Below are positions 49,866-58,786 of a stretch of DNA of 64,000 bases, in pieces (the stretch's first letter is position 1; each line of letters opens with the position of its first letter). The DNA is from Novosphingobium sp. (GTDB taxonomy: Bacteria; Pseudomonadota; Alphaproteobacteria; Sphingomonadales; Sphingomonadaceae): assembly GCA_024236175.1 (NCBI GenBank), contig JACKKY010000001.1, forward strand, positions 248,001 through 312,000. Reading direction: 5' to 3'. The notes below the pieces were generated by a model. The model was not told the DNA's origin and made no database searches. It saw nothing but the letters and a program-made list of their open reading frames with translations. A program made the position numbers and the translations under genes.

Positions 49866-51116
49866 ATGAACGCAACACCCCCTACCGCCGCGGCCGAATG
49901 GCGACGCCACTGGCCGTTGGTCGCGGCATCCACTTCGGGCATGTCGCTGGCAGCCCTGTCCACCTCGGCATTCGGGGTGATGGTGGTGCCGATCGAGCAG
50001 GACATCGGCTGGACCCGGGCGCAGATTTCTTCCGGGCCGATGCTGATCTCGGTGATGACCGTCTGCTTCGGAACGCTGCTCGGCTTCGTGGTCGACAAGG
50101 TCGGGCCGCGTCTCATCGCCCTTGGCAACGTCACGCTGCTGTGCGGGGCGACTGCGCTGCTTTCGCAGATCGAAAGCGAGATCTGGCAATGGTGGGCGAC
50201 CTGGATCGTCATCGGACTGTGCAGCGCGATCCTGCCGACACTGTGCGTGATGCCGACGACCCGGGCCTTCAACCTCGGACGCGGACTTGCCATGGCGATC
50301 GTGCTGAGCGGATCGGGGATCAGCTCCTTCATCGTGCCCAATCTCGGCAACTGGCTGGTCGAGGAATACAGCTGGCGCCACGCCTATCTCTACCTCGCGG
50401 CCATCTGGTACGCCGTGGTCTTCACGCTCATGCTGCTGTTCCTGCGCCTGCCGCGCGGTGAGACGACTGCGGCGGTCGCGGAGCAGAAACAGGTCCCGGC
50501 CGAGGAACTGCCGGGCCTGACGGCACGCGAAGCCTTCACCTCGGCGGTGTTCTACAAGCTCGCATTTGCCGCCGTGATCGCCAATTTCGTCGGCATCGCC
50601 ATCATCCTCAACCTTATCCCGATCCTGCGCTGGACCGAGCTATCCCCCGCCACGGCCGCGCAGGTGGCCAGCCTGATCGGCATTTTCACGATCGCGGGCC
50701 GCCTTATCAGCGGCGGGCTGATCGACCGGTTCGACGCACGTATCATCGCCGCGGCGGCGACGCTGCTGATGTTCGCCATGCCCGGCATGCTGCTGCTGTT
50801 TCCCGGCAATGTCGCGACCTCGATCGCCGGCGTGGCAATCGCGGGGATGATGGGCGGCGCCCAGACCCCCTGCCTCGCCTATCTCGCCAGCCGCCATCTC
50901 GGCCAGCGCGCATATGCCACGCTCTACGCGACGATCATGGCGGCGATGTCGCTGGGCGTCGGGCTTGGACCGCTCATGGCCAATTTCGTCTACGACCAGA
51001 CGCAGAGCTACAACCTTGTGCTCTGGGCGGCCTTGCCGATGTTCGCCATCGGGGCGCTGCTCTTCATGAGCCTTGGCCCCTATCCCGATTTCGAGAAAAA
51101 AGAGAAAGACAGCTGA
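49866..51116 (+). CDS. MFS transporter 4
   Basis: 416 residues, paralogue of transporters 3 and 5: TAAAEWRRHWPLVAAST, GWTRAQISSGPMLISV, DKVGPRLIALGN, LGRGLAMAIVLSGSGIS and HLGQRAYATLYATIMAAMSLGVGLG. It has the usual 12 spans and ends SLGPYPDFEKKEKDS. Only 8 bases separate it from transporter 3, and its stop overlaps the start of transporter 5 (TGATG), so all three are one transcript. Confidence 0.84.
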   Translation: MNATPPTAAAEWRRHWPLVAASTSGMSLAALSTSAFGVMVVPIEQDIGWTRAQISSGPMLISVMTVCFGTLLGFVVDKVGPRLIALGNVTLLCGATALLSQIESEIWQWWATWIVIGLCSAILPTLCVMPTTRAFNLGRGLAMAIVLSGSGISSFIVPNLGNWLVEEYSWRHAYLYLAAIWYAVVFTLMLLFLRLPRGETTAAVAEQKQVPAEELPGLTAREAFTSAVFYKLAFAAVIANFVGIAIILNLIPILRWTELSPATAAQVASLIGIFTIAGRLISGGLIDRFDARIIAAAATLLMFAMPGMLLLFPGNVATSIAGVAIAGMMGGAQTPCLAYLASRHLGQRAYATLYATIMAAMSLGVGLGPLMANFVYDQTQSYNLVLWAALPMFAIGALLFMSLGPYPDFEKKEKDS

Positions 51117-52357
51117 TGGCGACTGCAGCCCTCCCCACCGCTGCGGCCGAATGGCGCCGCTACTGGCCTCTGGTGCTTGCGACCAGTGCCGGCATGGCGC
51201 TCGCGGCGATGCTGTCCGTCTGCTTCGGCATCGTGCTGGAGCCGATGGAGCAGGAGCTGGGCTGGAGCCGCGCACAGATTTCCTCCGGTCCCTTCATCGT
51301 TTCCATGATGGGGCTGGTGCTGGCAGCACCGGCAGGCCATCTCATCGACCGGTTCGGCGCCCGGCGCTGCGGCATCCTGGTCGTGGCGATCTCCCTGGTC
51401 GCGAGCGTGACCATCGGGCTTACCGACGAGCTCTGGCAATGGCAGGCAGCTTGGTCCCTGTTCGGCATCCCCGCCGCGTTCACGTCCACCGTCTGGCTCG
51501 CTCCCGTCTCGACGATCTTCGAAAAGGGCCGGGGCATGGCGATCGCGATCACCATTTCCGGCATCGGCGTCAGCCAGACGCTGATCCCGCCCTTCGCCGA
51601 GTATTTCGTCCAGAACCACGGATGGCGGATGGTATTCATCGGCATCGGCGTCATCTGGTGCGCGGTGGCGATGGTGCTGGTTCTCGCCTTCGTGCCCAAG
51701 GCCGCGGGCACGAGCAGCAGGGACGAGGACGACCCGGCCGGCGAGGCCCCCTCCCGGATGGCTGGCCTCAGCCCGCTCGAGGGCTTGCGGGTGCCTGCTT
51801 TCTACCTGCTGTTCTTCGCTTCGCTGTTCAGCGCGATGGCCGGCGTCGCCCTGAGCCTCAATCTCGTTCCGGTCCTCACCTTCACTGGCCTTGACCGCAC
51901 CGACGCCGTCTGGATCGCAGGCTCCATGGGCATCGCCTCGATCGTCGGCCGGCTGATCGGCGGCTGGCTGATGGACCGTTACGACGTGCGGATGCTGGCG
52001 ATCGCCGCCTCGGTGATCTCGCTCACCTTCCCGATCGGACTCCTCACCCTGCCCGGCGTCGAGTGGGCGGCCATCGTCGCGGTATTCACCTGGGGACTGA
52101 CCGGAGGCATGAAGCTGAACGCGATCGTCTATCTCACCAGCACCTACATGGGCGCCCGCAGCTTCGGGTTCTTCTACGGAGCGATCAGCATCACCACGAC
52201 TGTCGCGATGGGCGTCTCGCCCTTCGTCGCCAATTACATCTACGACATGACGCAGTCCTACCAACCCGTGATCTGGGCCGCCATTCCGGGCTTCATCGGC
52301 GCCGGCCTGATGTTCGTGGCACTTGGGCCGCAGCCGGACTTTACGAGGCGCAGCTAG
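51116..52357 (+). CDS. MFS transporter 5
   Basis: 413 residues, paralogue of transporters 3 and 4 (TAAAEWRRYWPLVLATS, GWSRAQISSGPFIVSM, DRFGARRCGILVVAIS, GRGMAIAITISGIGVS). The central loop is acidic (SSRDEDDPAGEAPSR). Its start overlaps the preceding stop by one base (TGATG), so it is translationally coupled. TauD G follows 31 bases downstream, suggesting that one or more of these carriers bring in that enzyme's substrate. Confidence 0.84.
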   Translation: MATAALPTAAAEWRRYWPLVLATSAGMALAAMLSVCFGIVLEPMEQELGWSRAQISSGPFIVSMMGLVLAAPAGHLIDRFGARRCGILVVAISLVASVTIGLTDELWQWQAAWSLFGIPAAFTSTVWLAPVSTIFEKGRGMAIAITISGIGVSQTLIPPFAEYFVQNHGWRMVFIGIGVIWCAVAMVLVLAFVPKAAGTSSRDEDDPAGEAPSRMAGLSPLEGLRVPAFYLLFFASLFSAMAGVALSLNLVPVLTFTGLDRTDAVWIAGSMGIASIVGRLIGGWLMDRYDVRMLAIAASVISLTFPIGLLTLPGVEWAAIVAVFTWGLTGGMKLNAIVYLTSTYMGARSFGFFYGAISITTTVAMGVSPFVANYIYDMTQSYQPVIWAAIPGFIGAGLMFVALGPQPDFTRRS

Positions 52358-52388
52358 AAGCGATATCGTCAAAGCGAAGGAGAGCATC

Positions 52389-53261
52389 ATGGCCGCTACC
52401 GATGACGACGCGCTGGTCGGTGCGAAACCGATCGCGGATGCCGCCTTCGGCTGGGAAGTCGCGACGGACCTCTCCGCTCCCGTCACGCAGGAGGAACGGG
52501 AGGCGCTCGCAAGGGTATACCGGCGCGACGGTCTGATCCTGTTCCGCGGCCAGACCCTCTCCCGCGAGCAGCAGCAGGCCGCCTGCGACATATTCGGCCC
52601 GGCGCTGCGCACCGAGCTCGACAATTACGTCGTCTCCAACGTCGAGGAGGACGGATTTCTCGGCAAGCAGGAACTGCTGTTCCACAATGACATCCCCTAT
52701 GTGCCCGCGCCGTTCCTCGGCGGATCGCTGCACGCGCTCGAAGTGGCCGAAGGTGCCGCGGCAACCCGCTTCGCCAGCGCCCTGCGCGCCTGGAACAAGC
52801 TGCCCGAAGGCCTGAGGCAACGCATCGATCCGCTGCAGGGGCTGCAGGTTCGCGGCCACCTGCTTGGCCGGCGCACCACGCTTGCCGATCTCGGCCCCGG
52901 CGATCCGTGCGCGGTGCATCCGGTCGTCGGACGGCAGCAGGGAACAGGGCGGCCCTATCTGTTCGTCAATCTCGACATGACGGCCTGCATCACCGCCCTG
53001 CCCCATGCCGAAAGCGAAGAGCTGATCGAGGAGCTGTTCGGCTACCTCTATGATCCGGACAACATCTACGAGCACCGCTGGGAAAAGGGCGATCTCCTCG
53101 TCTGGGACAACCTCGCCGTCCAGCATGCGCGCTCCGAAACCGGAAATGCCGCCCGCACCCTGCGCCGCGTGTCGATCGCCGAATACGGCTATTGGGAACA
53201 GGTGCCGACCGACATGGTGACTCACCAGGCACTGCAGGAAATGGAAGGCGCCGCCGCCTGA
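52389..53261 (+). CDS. TauD/TfdA-family Fe(II)/2-oxoglutarate dioxygenase (G)
   Basis: 290 residues, a different branch from A-B and C-F: the iron ligands are His99 and Asp101 in FHNDIPYV (H-N-D) and His246 in WDNLAVQHARS, with TLRRVSIAEYGY for 2-oxoglutarate. AAGGAGAG lies five bases before the ATG. It ends the four-gene unit of three MFS carriers and itself. Such carrier-plus-dioxygenase units often handle anionic compounds such as sulfonates or aryloxyalkanoates, but that is only context. Substrate unknown. Confidence 0.86.
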   Translation: MAATDDDALVGAKPIADAAFGWEVATDLSAPVTQEEREALARVYRRDGLILFRGQTLSREQQQAACDIFGPALRTELDNYVVSNVEEDGFLGKQELLFHNDIPYVPAPFLGGSLHALEVAEGAAATRFASALRAWNKLPEGLRQRIDPLQGLQVRGHLLGRRTTLADLGPGDPCAVHPVVGRQQGTGRPYLFVNLDMTACITALPHAESEELIEELFGYLYDPDNIYEHRWEKGDLLVWDNLAVQHARSETGNAARTLRRVSIAEYGYWEQVPTDMVTHQALQEMEGAAA

Positions 53262-53411
53262 AGCAAGGCTTCGCGCACCGGAATTCCCGGTCCTGGCAGG
53301 AATGGCTTGGTTTCCCGGCCATTAACCGAAAAATCAGCGAAATCTGCCAATCCGGAGGTCCGCAAACCGCCGGAACTGGCCGGACGGTGATGTTCGGGGA
53401 CGGACGCGACG

Positions 53412-54920
53412 GTGTTTGAAGACCGGGACCTGATACGCAAGGGCCGGGAGCGAGCGGGCAAGGTACCGTTCGAATCCCCGGAATTGAGAGCCCTGCAGGA
53501 GGAATGGCGCCGAACGGCGACAGCCCGCCGAAACCGGGCCGATGACCCGTGGACCGAAGATGACTGGGCAAGGCACGACAGCCGCCCTCACCGCCGCACG
53601 CATCTCTATCTCACCGTGCACACCAAGTTCGCCATCGCGCTGTTCCTCGCAGCGGCGTGGACGACCCTCTCGGTCTGGCTGGCCCGCCCCTGGCTGCACG
53701 ACCTTGGCCAGCTCACCCATCCGGCGGTCGCTTTCGCCATCATCTCCGCCATCGCCTTCATTCCCGGCTTCATGTTCGCATTCATGCTTGCTTCGCTGCT
53801 GCTGGACCGCCGGCCGGCTCGCCGCCACTTCGGCAAGTATCCCGGCGTGACCATGCTCATTCCCGCCTACAACGAAGAAGCCGTGCTGGGCGACACGCTC
53901 CACTGCGTCGCCGGACTGCATTACGATGGTCCGCTCGAGGTGCTGATCGTCAACGACGGCTCCACCGACGGCACCGCGCTGCGCGTGAGCGAAACGATCC
54001 CGACACTCGACCTGCCCGGGAACATGTCGATGCGACTGGTCGACTTCGCCGAAAACCGGGGCAAGGCCGCCGCGCTCAACCGCGTGCTCGAGCAGGCTCG
54101 CCACGAAGTGATCTGCACCATCGACGCCGACAGCAGGCCGCGGCCCGAAGCCCTGCGCCAGATCGTGGAGCGGATGCTGTCAGATCCGCCAAACACGCAG
54201 GCGGTCGCCGGCGAGGTGCTGGTCGGCAATAGCCGCGACACCTTCGTCACGCGCATCCAGGAATGGGACTATTTCCACGGCATCGCCGCGGTGAAGCGCA
54301 TCCAGAGCATGTATCACGGCACGCTGGTCGCGCAGGGCGCTTTCTCGATCTACCGCAAGTCCGCGATCGAGTCCGTCGGGGGATGGCCGGAGACCGTGGG
54401 CGAGGACATCGCCCTGACATGGGCGATGCTAGAGAAGGGCTACCGCATCGGCTATGCCGAGGACGCGATCGTCTGGACCGTGGTGCCAAGGACGCTCGGC
54501 CAGTTCCTGCGCCAGCGCAAACGCTGGGCGCGCGGCATGATCGAGGCCCTCGAAATGTACGAGGGGCTGCTGTTCAAGCCCCGCATGACGACCCTGTTCA
54601 TCTGGTGGAACCTGCTGTTCCTGCCGATGGACGTGATCTTCACTTTCGTATTTATTCCGGGCCTCATCGCCGCACTGTTCGGAATCTACTGGATCGCCGG
54701 GCCGATGACGCTGGCCGTCCTGCCGCTCGGCGCGCTCAGCAATATCGTGATCTTCGAAATCCAGCAGCACATGTTCCGGCGCCAGGGGCTGAAAGTCCGG
54801 CGCAACTATGCCGGCCTCATGTTCTACGCGCTGTTCTATTCGCTGATGATGCAGCCGATCGGCGTGTGGGGCTACGCGTCCGAACTGCTGCGGCAGCGCC
54901 GGAGCTGGGAAACCAAGTGA
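53412..54920 (+). CDS. Processive glycosyltransferase family 2 (PgaC/HmsR-like polysaccharide synthase)
   Basis: 502 residues. A 65-residue charged N-terminal extension precedes two spans (about 72-92 and 105-132). The GT-A domain has IPAYNEEAVLG, NDGSTDGT, DADSRP (DxD at 238-240), GEDIALTWAMLEKGY and RQRKRWARGM (Q/RxxRW motif), all needed for processive beta-glycan synthesis. Three or four C-terminal spans follow. PgaC-like enzymes make poly-beta-1,6-N-acetylglucosamine and are often under c-di-GMP control; hyaluronan or another glycan is possible. GTG start. Its stop overlaps the start of the outer-membrane protein gene (GTGA). Confidence 0.85.
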   Translation: MFEDRDLIRKGRERAGKVPFESPELRALQEEWRRTATARRNRADDPWTEDDWARHDSRPHRRTHLYLTVHTKFAIALFLAAAWTTLSVWLARPWLHDLGQLTHPAVAFAIISAIAFIPGFMFAFMLASLLLDRRPARRHFGKYPGVTMLIPAYNEEAVLGDTLHCVAGLHYDGPLEVLIVNDGSTDGTALRVSETIPTLDLPGNMSMRLVDFAENRGKAAALNRVLEQARHEVICTIDADSRPRPEALRQIVERMLSDPPNTQAVAGEVLVGNSRDTFVTRIQEWDYFHGIAAVKRIQSMYHGTLVAQGAFSIYRKSAIESVGGWPETVGEDIALTWAMLEKGYRIGYAEDAIVWTVVPRTLGQFLRQRKRWARGMIEALEMYEGLLFKPRMTTLFIWWNLLFLPMDVIFTFVFIPGLIAALFGIYWIAGPMTLAVLPLGALSNIVIFEIQQHMFRRQGLKVRRNYAGLMFYALFYSLMMQPIGVWGYASELLRQRRSWETK

Positions 54921-55843
54921 CGGGGCGGCGGCACAGCCTGGCGGCTCTCGCGCTGCTTGCGGCCGCGCCGGGACAGGCGCTCGCGCAGGAGGCATCGGAC
55001 GATCACCCGCGCCCCGGTGCCGGCATCGAACTGTTCGCTTCCACCGACGCCGACCATACCGACATCGTGCGCGTCTCGGCGCGGGCGCTGCTCGAGTACG
55101 GCGGAGCGGACCGCTATCGCGGCGTGGTGCTGGAGCGCGTGTGGTTCACCCCCTTCGGGCAGGAGACCCGCAAGGAAGAGCGTGCCTATCTCGATATCGC
55201 CGACGCGGCCGGGGACTGGCGCTGGAAGGCGCGCATCGGCTCCGACGGGCATACCGTGCTCGGCGCGGCCAGCATCCGCAAGGACGACTGGAGCCGCGAA
55301 TTCTTCGTCGAGCGGGAGATCATCGAGACCCCGATGGGGCTCGACCGCGGCATCTACTACACCTTCGCCGGGGCCAGCTTCGACTTGCCGGTCGACGAGC
55401 GCAACGTCTTCACCGCGATGGCCGGGGTGCAGGAATTCACCGGCAGGAACGTACGGCTGCACCTGCGCGGCAGCTACGTAAACGTGATCAGGCCGGATTG
55501 GGGCCTGAGCGCGCAGCTGCGGGCACGCTACTACCATTCCACCGAACCGGGCGAGTTCGATTACTACTCGCCGCGCGACTACCTGCAGGTGCTGCCGATG
55601 CTCCAGCTGCGGCGCTTCGACCGCGGCGGCTGGGAATACCGCGCACAGGCCGCCTACGGCGCGCAGCACGCCGGCGGCGCGGGCTGGTTCGATTCGCGCT
55701 ACACCAACCTTCGGGTGACCAGCCCGCGCTCGGGGCATGGCTGGGAACTGCAGGCGGAAGCCACCTATTCCAACACCTCGGCGACCAGCGGCCCCGACTA
55801 CGACTACGTCATGGGCCGCTTCGGCATCGCCTGGGCCTTCTGA
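54917..55843 (+). CDS. Outer-membrane beta-barrel protein paired with the glycosyltransferase
   Basis: 308 residues from a GTG start inside the preceding stop (GTGA). A signal peptide (RRHSLAALALLAAAPGQALA) is followed by alternating amphipathic strands rich in Tyr and Trp (RALLEYGGADRYRGVVLERVW, GWEYRAQAAYGAQHAG), ending in Phe (FGIAWAF), the usual end of an outer-membrane barrel. I do not recognise the family with certainty; YaiO-type barrels fit the pattern. Coupling to the synthase suggests a channel or export aid for the polysaccharide, but no periplasmic TPR or deacetylase gene is present. Confidence 0.7.
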   Translation: MTGRRHSLAALALLAAAPGQALAQEASDDHPRPGAGIELFASTDADHTDIVRVSARALLEYGGADRYRGVVLERVWFTPFGQETRKEERAYLDIADAAGDWRWKARIGSDGHTVLGAASIRKDDWSREFFVEREIIETPMGLDRGIYYTFAGASFDLPVDERNVFTAMAGVQEFTGRNVRLHLRGSYVNVIRPDWGLSAQLRARYYHSTEPGEFDYYSPRDYLQVLPMLQLRRFDRGGWEYRAQAAYGAQHAGGAGWFDSRYTNLRVTSPRSGHGWELQAEATYSNTSATSGPDYDYVMGRFGIAWAF

Positions 55844-55944
55844 AGCGGCGATCTGCGCCTCACCTGCCGGCCGATCGGGACCGGAACGTCGACATATCGA
55901 AGCGGGAATTCGGGAGCTTGTCCGCTGAGAACCGAGGTCCTGCC

Positions 55945-57564
55945 CTAGCGCACGGGCGCAAGCCATTCCTTGAGTCGATCGGTGACCTCGGGGCCAAGCG
56001 GCACCCGAGCAAAGAACAGTTCGCTGTTCACTCTCAGGACCGGTTGTCGGGCTTTCGCCTCTTCCCAGGATTTCCGCGCCTTCTCGAGCTGGCCCGAATG
56101 TGCTTCGCTGGCCGCGGCAAGAATTGGGCGAATTGCCAGTGAATGGTTTAGTTCGCTGAGATTCTCCAGGGCCTGTTGCGCGCCGGGATCATCGTCGCGC
56201 ATCATGGCCGCCATGAACAGCCCGACGAAGTACCAGGGTGGCGGGTTGAAATGGCGCGCGGACGCTTCCTGGATCATGCCCTCTCCACGCGGGTCGTTGT
56301 GAAGCGCAAGCATCAGGCCTGAAAACCCGAGGACATCGATGTTCACGGGATGCTCCGCGACCGCGCGGTCCGCCAGGGCAATCATTGCGTCCCGCTCGTC
56401 CGAAAAGGCAAACACGCGCACGGTCGCCACCTGCAACATGGCCGACTCCGGGTGCAGCCCCCTCGCATTCTGCAGAATTCCGACCGCATCTTCGAGAGTC
56501 CGCCGGTGACCATCCTCCGTAAGCCGGTAGAGCGATTTGTCGGTCAGGCTCCAGCCATACAGGGCCGCCGCGATGGGGTGATCCGGCGTTGCCGAGTACC
56601 ATTCCTCGGCGCAATCGCCGAACTCGCCGCCGCCGCCCACGGCCTGATCGTACATCAGGGCCGAAAACCGGAGCCAGCACAGGTAGGGGGACATGGCATC
56701 CCCGGAAAACTTTCGTTCGTTCGAATGAATCAGTCCGGTTGCATGGGCGACCATCAAGGGAAATTTCGCGTATGCTCTCCGGAGGTTTTTCCGGAGGTCG
56801 GGATCGTCGTGAGGATAGATCGCTTCGTCCGACCAGATAACCTTGCCTCGTCGCCGGTCGTTGAGGAAGGAAACCACATCCACATCCGAATCCTGGTCCG
56901 AGGAAACGGATATCTCGATCTCGTAGTCGGCATTGCCGGCCGGGTCCGATGAAACGGACGTGGTTTCGAAATTGCTCAGCCCGACCACGACCAGATCGCG
57001 AATCACATCCGCGATCTCGGCCGCTTCAGGCGAATACGCCTCTGCGTGAACCGTCACTTCGACGGTGGGAAAATCGTCGACCTGCCAAGTGGCCGGGTCG
57101 GCCCGGCGATGCGTGCCCAGGTACACCGCTGTCGCCACCACGGCGGCAATCGCCGCAACTGCTCCAAGCAGCACGATTCTTCCCGGTCTTCGCCGGAACG
57201 CCGCAACCTTGCCGGGATCCGTGAGGCGGTTCGCGGTCTTCCCCGCCTGGTTCGCAACCAGCCGAACCTCGTAGGACCCGGCCTCGATCCAGAGCCGCTG
57301 GCTGTGGTCCGCGCCCTCGGACGAATAGAAGGTGTCCAGCGATTTGCGGACCCTGCCGACCTGCACGCGCGCATAACTGTCGGCCTGTGAATCGAAGTCC
57401 GGGCTCTTTCCGAGCGCTTCGACCGCCAGCGAATAGGATTTCAGGTCCTTGCCCCGTCCGTCGATGCTCGCTTCGACGAGGTAGCTGAGCAGCTGCGCCT
57501 GCACCGGCGAACGCGCAAACACCGGTGACGCAAGGACGGATTCAAGTTCCGACCTCATGTCCAT
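55945..57564 (-). CDS. Membrane TPR protein with an N-terminal regulator-like domain
   Basis: 539 residues. The N-terminal 100 residues (ELESVLASPVFARSPVQAQLL, SYLVEASIDGRGKDLKSYSL, VQVGRVRKSLDTFY) match a domain seen in alphaproteobacterial adenylate-cyclase-like and TPR proteins with a presumed winged-helix or protein-binding role. One membrane span (IVLLGAVAAIAAVVATAVYL, about 130) follows, then a periplasmic half with loose helical repeats (from about 280). The architecture of a one-span cytoplasm-to-periplasm sensor is clear; DNA binding is not proven. ATG at 57564 has GGGAG 11 bases upstream; the GTG at 57582 is an alternative. It converges on the outer-membrane protein gene. Confidence 0.6.
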   Translation of the reverse strand: MDMRSELESVLASPVFARSPVQAQLLSYLVEASIDGRGKDLKSYSLAVEALGKSPDFDSQADSYARVQVGRVRKSLDTFYSSEGADHSQRLWIEAGSYEVRLVANQAGKTANRLTDPGKVAAFRRRPGRIVLLGAVAAIAAVVATAVYLGTHRRADPATWQVDDFPTVEVTVHAEAYSPEAAEIADVIRDLVVVGLSNFETTSVSSDPAGNADYEIEISVSSDQDSDVDVVSFLNDRRRGKVIWSDEAIYPHDDPDLRKNLRRAYAKFPLMVAHATGLIHSNERKFSGDAMSPYLCWLRFSALMYDQAVGGGGEFGDCAEEWYSATPDHPIAAALYGWSLTDKSLYRLTEDGHRRTLEDAVGILQNARGLHPESAMLQVATVRVFAFSDERDAMIALADRAVAEHPVNIDVLGFSGLMLALHNDPRGEGMIQEASARHFNPPPWYFVGLFMAAMMRDDDPGAQQALENLSELNHSLAIRPILAAASEAHSGQLEKARKSWEEAKARQPVLRVNSELFFARVPLGPEVTDRLKEWLAPVR

Positions 57565-58119
57565 GTCCGCTGTTACTCCCACACCGCCGCGTCCTTACGA
57601 TCGCCTGCCGGTCACGGCCCCGCGATAGCGCATCCTCGCCGGTAGGTACCCGGCCCTGCGAAACCCGGCGAAGCCGTCGATGGCGAAGCTCCTGCGAAAC
57701 CTGAGGTGTCGAAGCCAGCCACCGGTAGGACGACTGGCGAAGTCCGACAACGCCTAACCGTTCGTCTATCCCCCGGCTTCGCCTGCGCGGTCAAGAATTC
57801 GCTTCCTCGCTGTCGGACGCATGCAATCCTGCCGGAATCCACAGCGGTTTGGCGCCATGTTACCCCTGCCGGATCGGCCTGGGAAAGTCGGCCGGAGGAC
57901 GTCGACTTTTTCCCTGAATTCCAGGGAATTTCGGCAAGCAGTCAGAGTAACATCGCCGCATGTTACCGCTTCAAACTTACCGGCCGGTCCGTTCCTCACC
58001 TAGGCAAGCATGACCAATGACAGAAGTGGCCGCACAGTGTTCAAGCCATCGCGATTTCCCGACCGGCCCTGCCCAATTCCGGGAGTTCAGCACAAAGTAT
58101 TTCGCCCGGGGTCCTGTTC
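57565..58119. other. 555-base region without a supported gene
   Basis: Bases 57630-57745 carry short repeats (CCTGCGAAACC twice, CCGGTAGG twice, GGCGAAG three times). TTCCCTG-AATTC-CAGGGAA (57910-57928) and GTAACAT-CGCCGC-ATGTTAC (57947-57966) are perfect palindromes, and ATGTTAC recurs at 57857. They precede the PilZ gene. Small open frames here have no ribosome-binding sites or recognisable composition. Confidence 0.4.
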
Positions 58120-58761
58120 TTGAACGGTGACAAAGGCGGGCCCCGCTCGCCGGCCGACGATTCGGGAATTGATCGCCGGTCCGGCGAGCGGGCCACCTCG
58201 ATGTTCTGGCCGGTGCTGATCCGGTTCGACGACTTCACCGGCCTCAGCCTGATACGCAATCTCTCGCCCCACGGGATGATGGCGCGTGTCTATGCGCAAT
58301 TGGCGCCCGAGCAGGTGATCTCCGTCCAGTTCAACCAGGATACCGTCGTCGACGCCAGGGTCGTCTGGTCGAATGGCCAGCGGATCGGCGTGGAATTCGA
58401 CCGGGAGATCGATGTCGATGCCATTCTCTCCCGGTTCGGCAGGCAAAACAACGGGACCGGGGAGGACAGGGCGCCGCGGCTGCAGATCGATTGTGGCTGC
58501 GAGATCCTGACCGAGAGCGGGACTCTGGCCGTCGATGTCCGCGACATCTCCCAGCGCGGCGTCAAGATCGCCACCTCGCGGCTTCGCCCGGGTGACGAGG
58601 TCACGATCCACCTGCCGAGGATGCGGCCGAAGAAGGCGGTGGTCCGTTGGGTCCAGCAGGAAACGGCCGGGCTGAATTTCCTCGACCCGCTCGGCTTCGA
58701 AGACCTGGCGAGGTGGGTCATCGAACAGCAGACGCTGTCTTCCGCCGCCGGGCCCGGCTGA
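58120..58761 (+). CDS. Tandem PilZ-domain protein
   Basis: 213 residues from a TTG start, with no strong ribosome-binding site; an ATG at 58201 is a shorter alternative but would remove the first binding motif. Domain 1 has both PilZ c-di-GMP motifs: RRSGER (RxxxR, residues 20-24) and NLSPHG (N-x-S-x-x-G, 47-52). Domain 2 (about 120-200) has DISQRG but a shortened arginine motif (RAPR), so it may not bind nucleotide. It is paralogous to the PilZ gene starting at 63798. A c-di-GMP effector role follows from the motifs; the target is not known. Confidence 0.8.
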   Translation: MNGDKGGPRSPADDSGIDRRSGERATSMFWPVLIRFDDFTGLSLIRNLSPHGMMARVYAQLAPEQVISVQFNQDTVVDARVVWSNGQRIGVEFDREIDVDAILSRFGRQNNGTGEDRAPRLQIDCGCEILTESGTLAVDVRDISQRGVKIATSRLRPGDEVTIHLPRMRPKKAVVRWVQQETAGLNFLDPLGFEDLARWVIEQQTLSSAAGPG

Positions 58762-58786
58762 CCGCCGGATCACGCGCTGGGGTGCC

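Noticed and set aside
57612..57842. 76-residue minus-strand frame with repeated GFAG-type residues
   Set aside because: The apparent repeats come from the short DNA repeats at 57630-57745; no start signal and no neighbour.
57706..58020. 104-residue open frame on the plus strand
   Set aside because: No ribosome-binding site, no recognisable sequence, and it crosses two palindromes; probably a chance frame.
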